This document shows, in pieces, positions 18,237-26,580 of a DNA stretch of 64,000 bases. Origin of the DNA: Pleomorphomonas sp. T1.2MG-36. GTDB lineage: Bacteria > Pseudomonadota > Alphaproteobacteria > Rhizobiales > Pleomorphomonadaceae. The notes below the pieces were generated by a model. The model did not search any database. It worked only from the letters and a program-made list of their open reading frames with translations, and was not told the DNA's origin. Numbering within the stretch: position 1 is the stretch's first letter; every line of letters starts with the position of its first letter. The translations under genes and the position numbers were made by a program. The stretch spans positions 248,001 to 312,000 of the forward strand of contig NZ_CATNLY010000051.1 in assembly GCF_950100655.1 (NCBI RefSeq), in the 5' to 3' direction.

Positions 18237-18279
18237 CGTCCTGTCCTCCGTGGCGAGGCCAGCTAGCCTTGCGTGCGTC

Positions 18280-19194
18280 TCAAGCGCTCGACCGATCTTG
18301 CGCTTTTGGCCTGACCAGCGCGGTCAGCTCGGCGACCAGCGCGTCGAACACGGCGCGGCAGCGGGTGTTGGCGCCGAGGTCCTCGTGCATCGCCACCCAT
18401 GTCTCCATATCCTCGTGGAAGGCGTCGGGCAGCACGCGCACGAGGTCGGGTTCGGCCTCGGCGACGATCGTCTGGCAGACGCCGATGCCGAAACCGGCGC
18501 GGATGGCGGCGAGGTGGGCGATGTTGCTGTCGACCCGCAGGGCGAACGAGGCGCGGTCGAGCCCCGGATGGCGCTGGGCGAAGGCGCGGATGGCTGGCGT
18601 CTCCACGTCGTAGCCGATGATGTCGTGGTGGCCGAGATCATCCATGCTTTCGGGCATGCCGCGTCGGGCGAGGTAGTCCCTGTGGGCGTGAAGGCCGACC
18701 GGAAAGACGCCGACGCGCCGCGCCAGCAGCGCCTGCTGCTCGGGCCGGACCATGCGGATGGCGATGTCGGCCTGCCGCTTCAGGAGGTCGTCGACGGCGT
18801 TCGACAGCGACAATTCGATGGTGAGCCGGGGGTAGCGCCGGCGCAGCCGCGTCAGGATGGCCGGCAGGTGGACGATGCCGACCACCTCGCTGGCGGCGAT
18901 GCGCACCGTGCCGTCCACCTCGCCGGTGCGGCCCTCGGCAGTGCGCATGAAGGCGGCGGAGGTGGAGGCCATCAGCTCGGCGAAGGGCCTCAGCTCCAGC
19001 GCCGCGTCGGTGGGCGACAGGCCGCGCGCGGTGCGCAGGAACAGCGGCGCGCCCACCGCCGCCTCAAGGGCGTCGACGTGGCGGGCGACGCTCGGCTGCG
19101 TCAGGCCGAGCGCCCGCGCCGCGCCGGAGAGGGAGCCCTCGGCGAGCACGGCGTTGAAGGTACGGTAGAGATCCCAGCTCGGCTCGTGGCTCAT
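18280..19194 (-). CDS. LysR-family transcriptional regulator
   Basis: A 304-residue LysR-type protein. The N-terminal winged helix-turn-helix reads FNAVLAEGSLSGAARALGLTQPSVARHVDALEAAVG, and residues about 90-295 are the periplasmic-binding-protein-like effector domain. It is divergent from the epimerase-like gene at 19286, its probable target. The 91-base region between holds an imperfect dyad of the T-N11-A kind near 19219-19239 (ATAACGGGCAATTCCGTTTAT). No clear ribosome site precedes the ATG at 19194. Confidence 0.92.
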   Translation of the reverse strand: MSHEPSWDLYRTFNAVLAEGSLSGAARALGLTQPSVARHVDALEAAVGAPLFLRTARGLSPTDAALELRPFAELMASTSAAFMRTAEGRTGEVDGTVRIAASEVVGIVHLPAILTRLRRRYPRLTIELSLSNAVDDLLKRQADIAIRMVRPEQQALLARRVGVFPVGLHAHRDYLARRGMPESMDDLGHHDIIGYDVETPAIRAFAQRHPGLDRASFALRVDSNIAHLAAIRAGFGIGVCQTIVAEAEPDLVRVLPDAFHEDMETWVAMHEDLGANTRCRAVFDALVAELTALVRPKAQDRSSA

Positions 19195-19285
19195 CTATTT
19201 TCGTATAGCACAGGTAAGATAACGGGCAATTCCGTTTATCCGTGATCGGGGCCATCTTCAGTCCATCAACAGATGGAGATGGACG

Positions 19286-20287
19286 ATGAACACCAGGATC
19301 GCACTCGTTCTCGGCGCCACCGGCGGTATCGGCGGCGAAGTGGCTTCCAGGCTGGCCGCCGGCGGCTGGCAGGTGCGGGCGCTCCACCGGGCGCCCGGGC
19401 AGGCCGGCAGGGATGGCCGCTTCCAATGGATCAAGGGCGACGCCATGGTCGCCGCCGATGTGGCGAAGGCGGCCGAGGGCGCGGCGCTGATCGTTCATGC
19501 CGTCAACCCGCCCGGCTATCGCGACTGGGACAAGCTGGTGCTGCCGATGCTCGACAACACCATCGCCGCCGCCGAGGCCAACGGCGCCCGCATCGTCCTG
19601 CCCGGCACCGTCTACAACTACGGCCCCGACGCCTTCCCGGTGATCACCGAGGCGGCGCCGCAGAACGCCCTGACCCGCAAGGGCAAGATCCGGGTGGAGA
19701 TGGAGCGGCGGCTGAAGGCGGCGGCCTTGCGCGGCAAGGCGCGGGTGCTGATCGTTCGGGCCGGCGACTTCTTCGGCCCGGGGGCGGCCAACAACTGGTT
19801 CAGCCAGGGGCTGGTGAAGGCCGGCAGCCGGCCGCGCTCGCTCAGCTATCCTGGGCGGCGCGGCGTCGGCCACCAGTGGGCCTACCTGCCGGATATGGCG
19901 GAGGCGATGGTGCGGCTCGCCGAGCACGCCGACCTCGACGATTTCGCCGCGTTCAACTTCGGCGGCCACTGGGATGGCGACGGCACGGCGATGACCCAGG
20001 CGATCCGCCACGCCCTCGACGAGCCGTTCCTGCCGGTGAAGGGCATGCCCTGGTGGCTGATGCGGCTCGCCTCGCCCTTCGTGCCCTTCCTCAGGGAGGT
20101 GATGGAGATGCGCTATCTGTGGAAGGTGCCGGTACGGCTCGACAATGCCAAGCTGGTGGCGACGCTCGGCGCCGAGCCGCACACCTCGCTCGACGAGGCT
20201 GTCTGGGCGACGCTCGTGGGGGTGGGGTGCCTGGGAAGCGAGGAGGCCCCGTCGGGCGCCGGCCGGGCCCGGTTGTCCAAGGCCTGA
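19286..20287 (+). CDS. NAD(P)-dependent epimerase/dehydratase-like protein
   Basis: A 333-residue extended short-chain dehydrogenase. The N-terminus has the Rossmann motif GATGGIGG (residues about 9-16), and the region LPGTVYNYGPDAF corresponds to the active-site Tyr area of the epimerase family. The usual YxxxK spacing is not obvious, so it may be an atypical SDR that acts as a reductase or an isomerase. GGAG precedes the ATG at 19286. The divergent LysR regulator probably controls it. The substrate is unknown. A strong hairpin downstream separates it from the convergent aldolase gene. Confidence 0.85.
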   Translation: MNTRIALVLGATGGIGGEVASRLAAGGWQVRALHRAPGQAGRDGRFQWIKGDAMVAADVAKAAEGAALIVHAVNPPGYRDWDKLVLPMLDNTIAAAEANGARIVLPGTVYNYGPDAFPVITEAAPQNALTRKGKIRVEMERRLKAAALRGKARVLIVRAGDFFGPGAANNWFSQGLVKAGSRPRSLSYPGRRGVGHQWAYLPDMAEAMVRLAEHADLDDFAAFNFGGHWDGDGTAMTQAIRHALDEPFLPVKGMPWWLMRLASPFVPFLREVMEMRYLWKVPVRLDNAKLVATLGAEPHTSLDEAVWATLVGVGCLGSEEAPSGAGRARLSKA

Positions 20288-20315
20288 GCGGGCGGATCAT
20301 CGTAAAGGGGAGGGC

Positions 20316-20342
20316 GGCACGGGGGGGAGAGAGCCCCGTGCC
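20316..20342. terminator. Hairpin between epimerase-like gene and fucA
   Basis: GGCACGGGG-ggagagaga-CCCCGTGCC style stem (20316-20324 with 20334-20342), nine perfect pairs, lies between convergent genes. No T-run follows, so termination is plausible but not certain. Confidence 0.45.
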
Positions 20343-20405
20343 GTCGCGTCCGCCGGCGGGCCGGGGGGAGATGAGCCCACCGCGCGGCCGGAGCGTGCGG
20401 GTCGC

Positions 20406-21053
20406 TTACTTCTCCCGCAGGCCGTAGTGCTCGATCTTCTCCAGAACCTTGTGGACTTCCGCGTCGCTGAGGCAGGGCGGATTGTCCGTCACCTGGAGAA
20501 GGCCGAGGTACATTTTCGCCAGCGTCTCGACCTCGACGGCCAGCCACATGGCCTTGGCGAGCGTCGCGCCGGTGGCGATCATGCCGTGGTGGCGCAGCAG
20601 GATGGCCTTGCGCGTCCTGAGGCCGGCCTCGACGTAGTCCGAAAGCTCCTGGGTGCCGTAGGTCGCGTATTCGACGACCGGGATGTCGGTGCCCCCGGCG
20701 GTGGCGATCATGTAGTGGATGGCCGGAATCGGCTTGTTGAGAATGGAGATGATGGCCGAGTTGAGCGCGTGATTGTGGACGACGGCGTTGGCGTCGGCGC
20801 GCGCCCGGTAGGAGGCGAGGTGGAAGCGCCACTCGCTCGACGGCACCTTTTCATGGTCGTACTTGCCGTCGTTGCTGACGAACACCAGCTCGTCGGGTTG
20901 CATCTGGTCGTAGTCGACGCCCGACGGGGTGATCAGCATGCCGCCGTCGACGCGCACGCTGATGTTGCCGGAGGTGCCCTGGTTGAGCCCCTTGGCGTTC
21001 ATCTCCTGACAGGCCCGTATCACGCTCTTTCGCAATGCGACGTTGGCATCCAT
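20406..21053 (-). CDS. fucA: L-fuculose-1-phosphate aldolase (class II aldolase)
   Basis: A 215-residue zinc aldolase that cleaves L-fuculose 1-phosphate to dihydroxyacetone phosphate and L-lactaldehyde. The metal and catalytic residues line up with E. coli FucA: E74 in SSEWRFH, H93 and H95 in VVHNHA, and H155/H156 in LLRHHG, with substrate-phosphate motifs GTSGNIS and ITPSG near the N-terminus. Length matches the family exactly. GGAGAAG precedes the ATG at 21053. It is divergent from the DeoR regulator, fuculokinase and ABC importer, and the kinase product would be its substrate. Related aldolases for other deoxy-sugar phosphates cannot be excluded. Confidence 0.9.
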   Translation of the reverse strand: MDANVALRKSVIRACQEMNAKGLNQGTSGNISVRVDGGMLITPSGVDYDQMQPDELVFVSNDGKYDHEKVPSSEWRFHLASYRARADANAVVHNHALNSAIISILNKPIPAIHYMIATAGGTDIPVVEYATYGTQELSDYVEAGLRTRKAILLRHHGMIATGATLAKAMWLAVEVETLAKMYLGLLQVTDNPPCLSDAEVHKVLEKIEHYGLREK

Positions 21054-21455
21054 TTTTGTCTTCTCCAGTCCAGTTCGTTGTCTGCCGGCTCACGTGTTGT
21101 CGGGGGCGGTTGGGCTGTTCGGGTCTTATGCCCGTTTGTGCCCGTTTACTTCCGTATATGCCCCATTTAGCACGCGACCTTTCGGTCTACAATAGGCAGT
21201 CCGGTCGGCCTTTGCCGGGGAGGGGTTCACGTCGCTGCAAGACGTATCCATCCGGGAAAGCGTGTAGTCTCGTTTATAAATCGCTGATTTTATGGTGTTT
21301 TCTATATCGGAATCATTGATGGGTCGGCTTGGTCGCGACGAAAGTCTCATCACGGGGAGAAAAAAAGAAGTGCGCTCCCGGGACTCTTGGCCTACAAGGA
21401 TACGACCGAATATGACTGTTTATGTTTGGTTTTGCTGGATTGAAGGGTTCGCACC
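21054..21455. promoter_or_regulatory. Divergent control region of the fucose-type locus with 10-bp phased repeats
   Basis: This 402-base region contains four consecutive ten-base units at 21128, 21138, 21148 and 21158 (atgcccgttt, gtgcccgttt, acttccgtat, atgccccatt). Units 1 and 2 are nearly identical and units 3 and 4 degenerate. They recur on one face of the helix about 75-115 bases before fucA, a plausible site for the DeoR-type regulator. AT-rich stretches near 21265-21310 and 21410-21435 are likely promoter areas for the rightward genes. No small gene is supported. Confidence 0.5.
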
Positions 21456-22217
21456 GTGCTCTTTGGCCGTCTGAGGGAAATCGTCAATCGCGTCGACCAT
21501 CTGGGGTCGGTGGTCGTCACCGACCTTGCCGAGCAGTTCGACGTGTCGGTGGAGACCATCCGCCGCGATTTGCGGACGCTGGAGGACTCCGGCTATCTGC
21601 GCCGCACCCACGGGGGCGCCGTGTCGCTGCTGGAGACCGGGGTCGAGGCGCTGGCCTTCGGATCGCGCAAACAGGAAAATCTGGGCGCCAAGAAGGTCAT
21701 CGCCCAGTCGGCGGTCCGGCTGATCCGCGACGGCGACGTTCTGATGATGGATCAGAGCTCGAGCGCCTGGTATCTGGCGCAGTCTCTCCCCGACATCAAT
21801 CTGACCATCATCACCAATTCCGTGCGGATCGTCTTCGATTTCGTCCAGCGTCCGAAGATCAAGGTCATCTCGGTCGGCGGCGAGTATTTCGAGCGCTACG
21901 GCGCCTTTCTCGGCGCGATCACCATCAGCAACATTCTCGGCTTCCACGCCGACATCTGCTTCCACTCCTGCGCCGCCTTCCAGGAGGGCGAGGGAGCCTG
22001 GGACAACAACGAGCTCAACGCCGCGGTCAAGAAGGCGATGCTCCGTCGCAGCAAGAGCAACGTGCTGCTCTGCGACAAGAGCAAGTTCAACCACACCGGC
22101 TTCGCCCTGGTGAACCCGGTCGACCGCATCGATTGCATGATTACCGAGGAGGGGGTGACGGGCGAGGTTCGCCGCGGCGCCGACTCCCAGCGCAAGGAAC
22201 CACGGCGCGGGCTCTAG
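21456..22217 (+). CDS. DeoR-family sugar-responsive regulator
   Basis: A 253-residue repressor. Residues 1-57 form the DeoR helix-turn-helix (LGSVVVTDLAEQFDVSVETIRRDLRTLEDSGYLRRTHGGAV), and residues about 75-235 the sensor domain with DEOR hallmarks (MDQSSSAWYLAQSL, ITNSVRIVFDF, LLCDKSKF), which usually binds a phosphorylated sugar. The start is GTG at 21456. Placed between fucA (divergent) and fucK, it most likely responds to fuculose phosphate or a related intermediate and controls the whole locus. The phased repeats near fucA are its candidate sites. Confidence 0.92.
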   Translation: MLFGRLREIVNRVDHLGSVVVTDLAEQFDVSVETIRRDLRTLEDSGYLRRTHGGAVSLLETGVEALAFGSRKQENLGAKKVIAQSAVRLIRDGDVLMMDQSSSAWYLAQSLPDINLTIITNSVRIVFDFVQRPKIKVISVGGEYFERYGAFLGAITISNILGFHADICFHSCAAFQEGEGAWDNNELNAAVKKAMLRRSKSNVLLCDKSKFNHTGFALVNPVDRIDCMITEEGVTGEVRRGADSQRKEPRRGL

Positions 22218-22338
22218 GGCCCCTGCCGATCGAGTTGAAACAAGGTCGGTGACGGAGCGCCATGGTGGCGGTCCGGTCGCCGGCTCGCTGACGGCACGTG
22301 CTGCCGTGGGTGCCGCCAGCGTCAGACCCGGTGAGATC

Positions 22339-23748
22339 ATGTCGCAGGATGTCGTTATCGTTCTGGATTGCGGAAGCACCAACCTGCGGGCCATGGCGGT
22401 CGACGGGCATGGCCGCATCGTCGCCCGGTCCAGCGAGAAGAGCGGCACCGAGCCCGATCCGGATCACAAGGACTGGCACTACTGGCCCTTCGAGGGGCTC
22501 TACGACAAGCTGTGCCGCTGCTCGCGCGACGTCGCCTCGCAGATCGACGTCCGATCGGTGCGCGCCCTCACCGTCACCACCTTCGGCGGCGACGGCAGCT
22601 TCCTCGACGCCGACGGGCGCATGCTGTTTCCGGTGATCAGCTGGAAATGCACGCGGACGCTGGAATCGCAGCGGCACATGAGCCGCTACATCGATCCGGA
22701 CCGCGTCGTGCAGATCAGCGGCGTCGGCCATTTCTCCTTCAACACGCTGAACAAGTTCATCTGGTTCCGCGAGCACCGGCCCGACCTGTTCGACACGGCG
22801 AAGCACTTCGTCTTCGTCAGCTCGCTGTTCACCCATCGGCTGACCGGGCGGCTCACCAACGACGCCACGCTGGTCGGCACCTCCCAGATGACCGACCTGA
22901 AGACGCAGGATTTCAGCGACGCCATCCTGTCCGCCGTCGGCGTGGACCGGTCGCTGTTCCCCGAGCTGATCTTCCCCGGCGAGGTCGTCGGTCCGCTCCT
23001 GGCGGGCGCCGCCGACGCGCTGGGCCTGCCGGCGGGCATTCCGGTGGTCTCGGCCGGGCACGACACGCAGTTCGCCATCTTCGGCGCCGGCGCGGCGCCC
23101 AACCGGCCGGTGCTGTCGTCGGGCACCTGGGAGATCTTGATGGCCCGGTGCGCCAGCATCGACATTCCGCCGCCGGACGCCATCGACGACGCCTTCACCT
23201 GCGAGTGGGACGTGCTGAGGGGCCACTACAATCCGGGCTTCCAGTATGTCGCCTCGGCGGTGATCGAGTGGATCGGCCGCAACATGTACGGGGAGCTCGC
23301 CGGCAGCGCCAAATACGAGGCGATGATCGCCGAGGCCAAGGCCGCGCCGGCCGACTGCCGTGGCGTCACCGTCGATCCGAACATGCTGGTCGGCAAGGGC
23401 GCCATCGCCAACCTGTCGCTGGATGTCGACCGGGGAACCTTGTTCCGGGCGACCCTGGTGGGGCTGGCGGGGCGGCTCAAGCACGGGCTCGGGGTGCTGG
23501 AGACGGTCGGCGGTTTCAAGGCGGACGAGCTGACGCTGGTTGGCGGCGGAACGCGCAACCAGCTCTGGACCCAGATCAAGGCCGACACGCTCGGCATTCC
23601 CGTCCGCACGCTCGAAGAGCCGGAGATCACCGTGCTCGGCGCCGCCATGTTCGCCCTGAAGGGCGCCGGCATCTACGCGTCGGCGGAAGAGGCGCGCGAG
23701 GCGTTCCGGCTCGACTGCCGATACACGCAGCCAGGCGTGCCGGCATAA
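22339..23748 (+). CDS. fucK: L-fuculokinase (FGGY carbohydrate kinase)
   Basis: A 469-residue kinase that phosphorylates L-fuculose at O1 with ATP. It is similar to E. coli FucK along its length: VIVLDCGSTNLRAMAVD at the phosphate loop, TTFGGDGSFLDADG, ISWKCTRTLES, ISGVGHFSFNTLNKFIW, GTSQMTDL, ISAGHDTQF-type VSAGHDTQFAIFGAGA, LSSGTWEILMAR and LVGGGTRNQLWTQIKAD. I start at the ATG at 22339, with GGTGAG before it, since the upstream extension to 22249 has no homology-like sequence. It follows the DeoR gene and precedes the sugar ABC importer; its product feeds FucA. L-rhamnulokinase or xylulokinase are unlikely given the FucK-specific blocks. Confidence 0.93.
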   Translation: MSQDVVIVLDCGSTNLRAMAVDGHGRIVARSSEKSGTEPDPDHKDWHYWPFEGLYDKLCRCSRDVASQIDVRSVRALTVTTFGGDGSFLDADGRMLFPVISWKCTRTLESQRHMSRYIDPDRVVQISGVGHFSFNTLNKFIWFREHRPDLFDTAKHFVFVSSLFTHRLTGRLTNDATLVGTSQMTDLKTQDFSDAILSAVGVDRSLFPELIFPGEVVGPLLAGAADALGLPAGIPVVSAGHDTQFAIFGAGAAPNRPVLSSGTWEILMARCASIDIPPPDAIDDAFTCEWDVLRGHYNPGFQYVASAVIEWIGRNMYGELAGSAKYEAMIAEAKAAPADCRGVTVDPNMLVGKGAIANLSLDVDRGTLFRATLVGLAGRLKHGLGVLETVGGFKADELTLVGGGTRNQLWTQIKADTLGIPVRTLEEPEITVLGAAMFALKGAGIYASAEEAREAFRLDCRYTQPGVPA

Positions 23749-23751
23749 AAC

Positions 23752-23790
23752 GTCGGTGGCGGGGAGGGATTGGAGCAACCCGCCACCGAC
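23752..23790 (+). terminator. Hairpin after fucK
   Basis: GTCGGTGGCGGG (23752-23763) pairs perfectly with CCCGCCACCGAC (23779-23790), a 12-base stem four bases after the fucK stop codon. It could end or attenuate transcription before the binding-protein gene, which then needs its own promoter in 23791-23930. Confidence 0.6.
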
Positions 23791-23940
23791 TTCAAGATGT
23801 GTTTGCCCGCCGGTCGGGTCGTTATCGGGAGGTTCCTGTATTCGTTCGCATATCTATCCGGCCGGTGGGGAAAATGAAGCGTTGCGTTTCGCTTCTGTGG
23901 GTCTGGAACAGGCTGATAAACATAAAAGATGGAGGAAAAC

Positions 23941-24930
23941 ATGAAAAAGAGTTTTCTGCTTCTTGCCGCCAGCGCCATCGCTACTCTTGGCATGACGTTC
24001 ACGGTCAGCGCCGCGGGCACGACGATCGGCGTCGTCGTCAAGATCGGCGGCATTCCCTGGTTCAATGCCATGGAGGATGGCATCAAGAAGCGGGCGGCCG
24101 AGCTCGGCGTCGAAGCCGAGATGATCGGTCCGGTCTCGGCCGATCCTGCCTTGCAGGTGCAGGCCATCGAAGATCTCATCGCCAAGGGGGTGAAGGTCAT
24201 CGGCGTGGTGCCGAATGACGAGTCCGCGCTCGAACCCGTGCTGAAGAAGGCGCGCGACGCCGGCATCAAGGTGATCGCCCACGAAGGGCCGAATCTTGCC
24301 AACGTCGACTGGGACTTCGAGCTCGCGTCGACCAAGGGTCTCGGCGAGGCTCATGCCAAGCTGCTGGCCAAGACGATCGGCGATAACGGCAAGTATGCCG
24401 TCTACGTCGGTTCGCTGACGGTGCCGCTGCACAACGCCTGGGCCGATGCCGCCATCGCTTGGCTGAAGGCTGAAAAGCCCGGAATCCAGATGATCGGCGA
24501 ACGCTACGGCGTTGGCGAGAACGTCGATGCCGCCCGGTCGACGGCGCTCGACCTGATCGCCGCCAATCCGGACCTGAAGGGCTTCCTGGCGTTCGGTAGC
24601 CAGGGCCCGATCGGCGCCGCCCGCGCCGTCGAGGAGCGTCGCAAGATCGGCGACGTCTCCGTGGTCGGCATCTTCTCGCCCGGCCAGGGCCAGAAGCTGG
24701 TCCACGAGGGCGCCCTCACCGGCGGCTACATGTGGAGCCCGGCGCAGGCCGGCGAGGTGTTCGTGACGCTCGGCAAGATGTTGGCCGAGGGTGAAGAGGT
24801 GAAGGACGGCGCGGACATTCCGGGCCTGGGCGTCGTGCATCCCAACTTCGAGACGCACGACATCATCACCGACAACATCCTGGAGATCAACAAGGACTCC
24901 GTCGACGCACTGGCCGATCAGGGTCTCTGA
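23941..24930 (+). CDS. Sugar ABC transporter periplasmic binding protein
   Basis: A 329-residue periplasmic-binding protein of the ribose/LsrB class. Residues 1-24 are a Sec signal peptide (KKSFLLLAASAIATLGMTFTVSAAG). The mature part shows GVVVKIGGIPWFNAMEDGIKKRAAELGVEAE, DPALQVQAIEDLIAKGVKVIGVVP and a C-terminal ligand-closing region typical of periplasmic-binding-protein-type-1 folds. Some family members bind autoinducer-2 or rhamnose, but the fucK/fucA context points to L-fucose or a similar deoxy-sugar (inference). GGAGG precedes the ATG at 23941. It is flanked by hairpins on both sides, consistent with higher expression than the other importer genes. Confidence 0.9.
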   Translation: MKKSFLLLAASAIATLGMTFTVSAAGTTIGVVVKIGGIPWFNAMEDGIKKRAAELGVEAEMIGPVSADPALQVQAIEDLIAKGVKVIGVVPNDESALEPVLKKARDAGIKVIAHEGPNLANVDWDFELASTKGLGEAHAKLLAKTIGDNGKYAVYVGSLTVPLHNAWADAAIAWLKAEKPGIQMIGERYGVGENVDAARSTALDLIAANPDLKGFLAFGSQGPIGAARAVEERRKIGDVSVVGIFSPGQGQKLVHEGALTGGYMWSPAQAGEVFVTLGKMLAEGEEVKDGADIPGLGVVHPNFETHDIITDNILEINKDSVDALADQGL

Positions 24931-24958
24931 TCTCCCCTGCACGTGCCTGACCGAAACG

Positions 24959-24999
24959 TCGCCGGGGCGAGGATCCTTCTTCGACCCCCGCCCCGGCGA
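24959..24999 (+). terminator. Hairpin after the binding-protein gene
   Basis: TCGCCGGGGCG and CGCCCCGGCGA form an 11-base GC-rich stem with about 20 bases between, about 28 bases after the stop codon. There is no T-run, so partial termination or 3'-end protection of the binding-protein mRNA is more likely than a full stop. Confidence 0.5.
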
Positions 25000-25074
25000 G
25001 TTCCACTCAGGTTTTAGGCCAAGGCGCGCGGGCGGCCCGAGGGCACTCGCGCGCCGGTCATGAGGCTCATCACG

Positions 25075-26580
25075 ATGACGGATGCCAACACGGAGCGCTT
25101 TGCGCTGCGCCTCAAGGGCATATCGAAGACCTTTGGCGGCTTGCAGGCGCTCGACGACGTGGACTTCGAGGTTCGCGCCGGCGAGGTCCATTGCCTTGCC
25201 GGGGAGAACGGCTCGGGCAAGTCGACGCTGATCAAGATCATCACCGGCGTCTACCAGCCGCAGAAGGCGGAGCTGTTCGAGCTGTTCGGCGAGACGGTCC
25301 GGTCGATCTCGCCCACCGGGGCGCGCAATCGTGGCGTTTCGGTGATCTGGCAGGACCTGGCGCTGTTCAGCCACATGAGCGTCCGGGAGAACATCTGCTT
25401 CGACGACATGGTCGGCCTGAGGCCGAAGGCCGTCCATTACGGCGAGATGGACAGGAAGGCGCGCGCCGTGCTCGAACGGCTTGGCGTTCCCCTCGAGCTC
25501 GACATGCCGCTCGAGGCGCTGTCGATCGCCCGGCGGCAGATCGTCGCCATCGCCCGGGCGCTGATGAACGACGCCCGGCTCATTTTCATGGACGAGCCGA
25601 CGGCCTCGCTGTCGAGGTCGGAAACCGACCATCTGCTCGACATCGTGCGCAAGCTCTCCGCCGACGGCGTCGCCGTGGTGTTCGTCAGCCACCGACTGGC
25701 CGAAGTCCTGGAAATCGCCTCGCGGGTGACCGTGCTGCGCGATGGCCGGCTGGTCGGCGTCTACGATTGCGCCGGCATGACGCAGGCGCGGCTCGGCGAG
25801 CTGATGACCGGCCAGCTGATCGAGAACAAGGTGGTGGCGCGCGACCGCGTCGACGCCCCGAAGGTCATGGAGGTGCGGGGACTGAGCCGCGCCGGGGAGT
25901 TCGACAACGTCTCCTTCGACCTGCACGCCGGCGAGGTGCTCGGCCTGATCGGCCTGATCGGCTCCGGGCGGACCGAGCTGGCGCACGTGCTGATGGGCAT
26001 GCACGCTCCGACGGCCGGCGACATGCGCGTCGAGGGGCGCCCGTTCCGTCCCGCCTCGATCCGCGACGCCATCCGGGAGGGTCTGGCCTACGTGTCCGAG
26101 GACCGGCTGTCGCTGGGGCTCCTGCAGAAGCAGCCCATCGAGGACAACGCCGTCATCTCGGTGCTTCACAAGCTCCTGACGCGGCTGCCGCTGCTGTCGA
26201 TGCGCAAGCGCGACGCCCTGGTTCAGAGCTGGGTCGAGAAGCTGGGCGTCAAGATCGGCCGCCCGAGCGACCTGATCTCGACGCTGTCGGGCGGAAACCA
26301 GCAGAAGATCGTGCTGGCCAAGTGGCTGGCGACCGAACCGAAGCTCCTGATCCTCGACAGCCCGACGGTCGGCGTCGACATCGGCGCGCGCGCCGGCATC
26401 TTCCGCATCGTGCGCAGCCTTGCCGACAGCGGGCTGGCCATCCTGCTGATTTCCGACGAGGCCACCGAGGCGATGTTCAACTCCGACCGCATCCTCCACA
26501 TGGCCGAAGGCCGGATCATCGCCGAGTACGATCCGCGCAAGATGACGGTTCCGGAGCTCGAGGAGCGGGTCTATGCATAA
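25075..26580 (+). CDS. Sugar ABC transporter ATP-binding protein (two nucleotide-binding domains)
   Basis: A 501-residue fused double ATPase of the RbsA/AraG/XylG type that powers the importer. Domain 1 has the Walker A LAGENGSGKST and Walker B LIFMDEPTASLS; its signature is LSIARRQ rather than LSGGQ. Domain 2 has the degenerate P-loop GLIGSGRTE and the signature LSGGNQQK with LLILDSPTVGVD, as usual for this class. I place the start at the ATG at 25075, which has GAGG nine bases before it, rather than the ATG at 25060. The stop overlaps the start of the first permease by eight bases, indicating translational coupling. Confidence 0.95.
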   Translation: MTDANTERFALRLKGISKTFGGLQALDDVDFEVRAGEVHCLAGENGSGKSTLIKIITGVYQPQKAELFELFGETVRSISPTGARNRGVSVIWQDLALFSHMSVRENICFDDMVGLRPKAVHYGEMDRKARAVLERLGVPLELDMPLEALSIARRQIVAIARALMNDARLIFMDEPTASLSRSETDHLLDIVRKLSADGVAVVFVSHRLAEVLEIASRVTVLRDGRLVGVYDCAGMTQARLGELMTGQLIENKVVARDRVDAPKVMEVRGLSRAGEFDNVSFDLHAGEVLGLIGLIGSGRTELAHVLMGMHAPTAGDMRVEGRPFRPASIRDAIREGLAYVSEDRLSLGLLQKQPIEDNAVISVLHKLLTRLPLLSMRKRDALVQSWVEKLGVKIGRPSDLISTLSGGNQQKIVLAKWLATEPKLLILDSPTVGVDIGARAGIFRIVRSLADSGLAILLISDEATEAMFNSDRILHMAEGRIIAEYDPRKMTVPELEERVYA

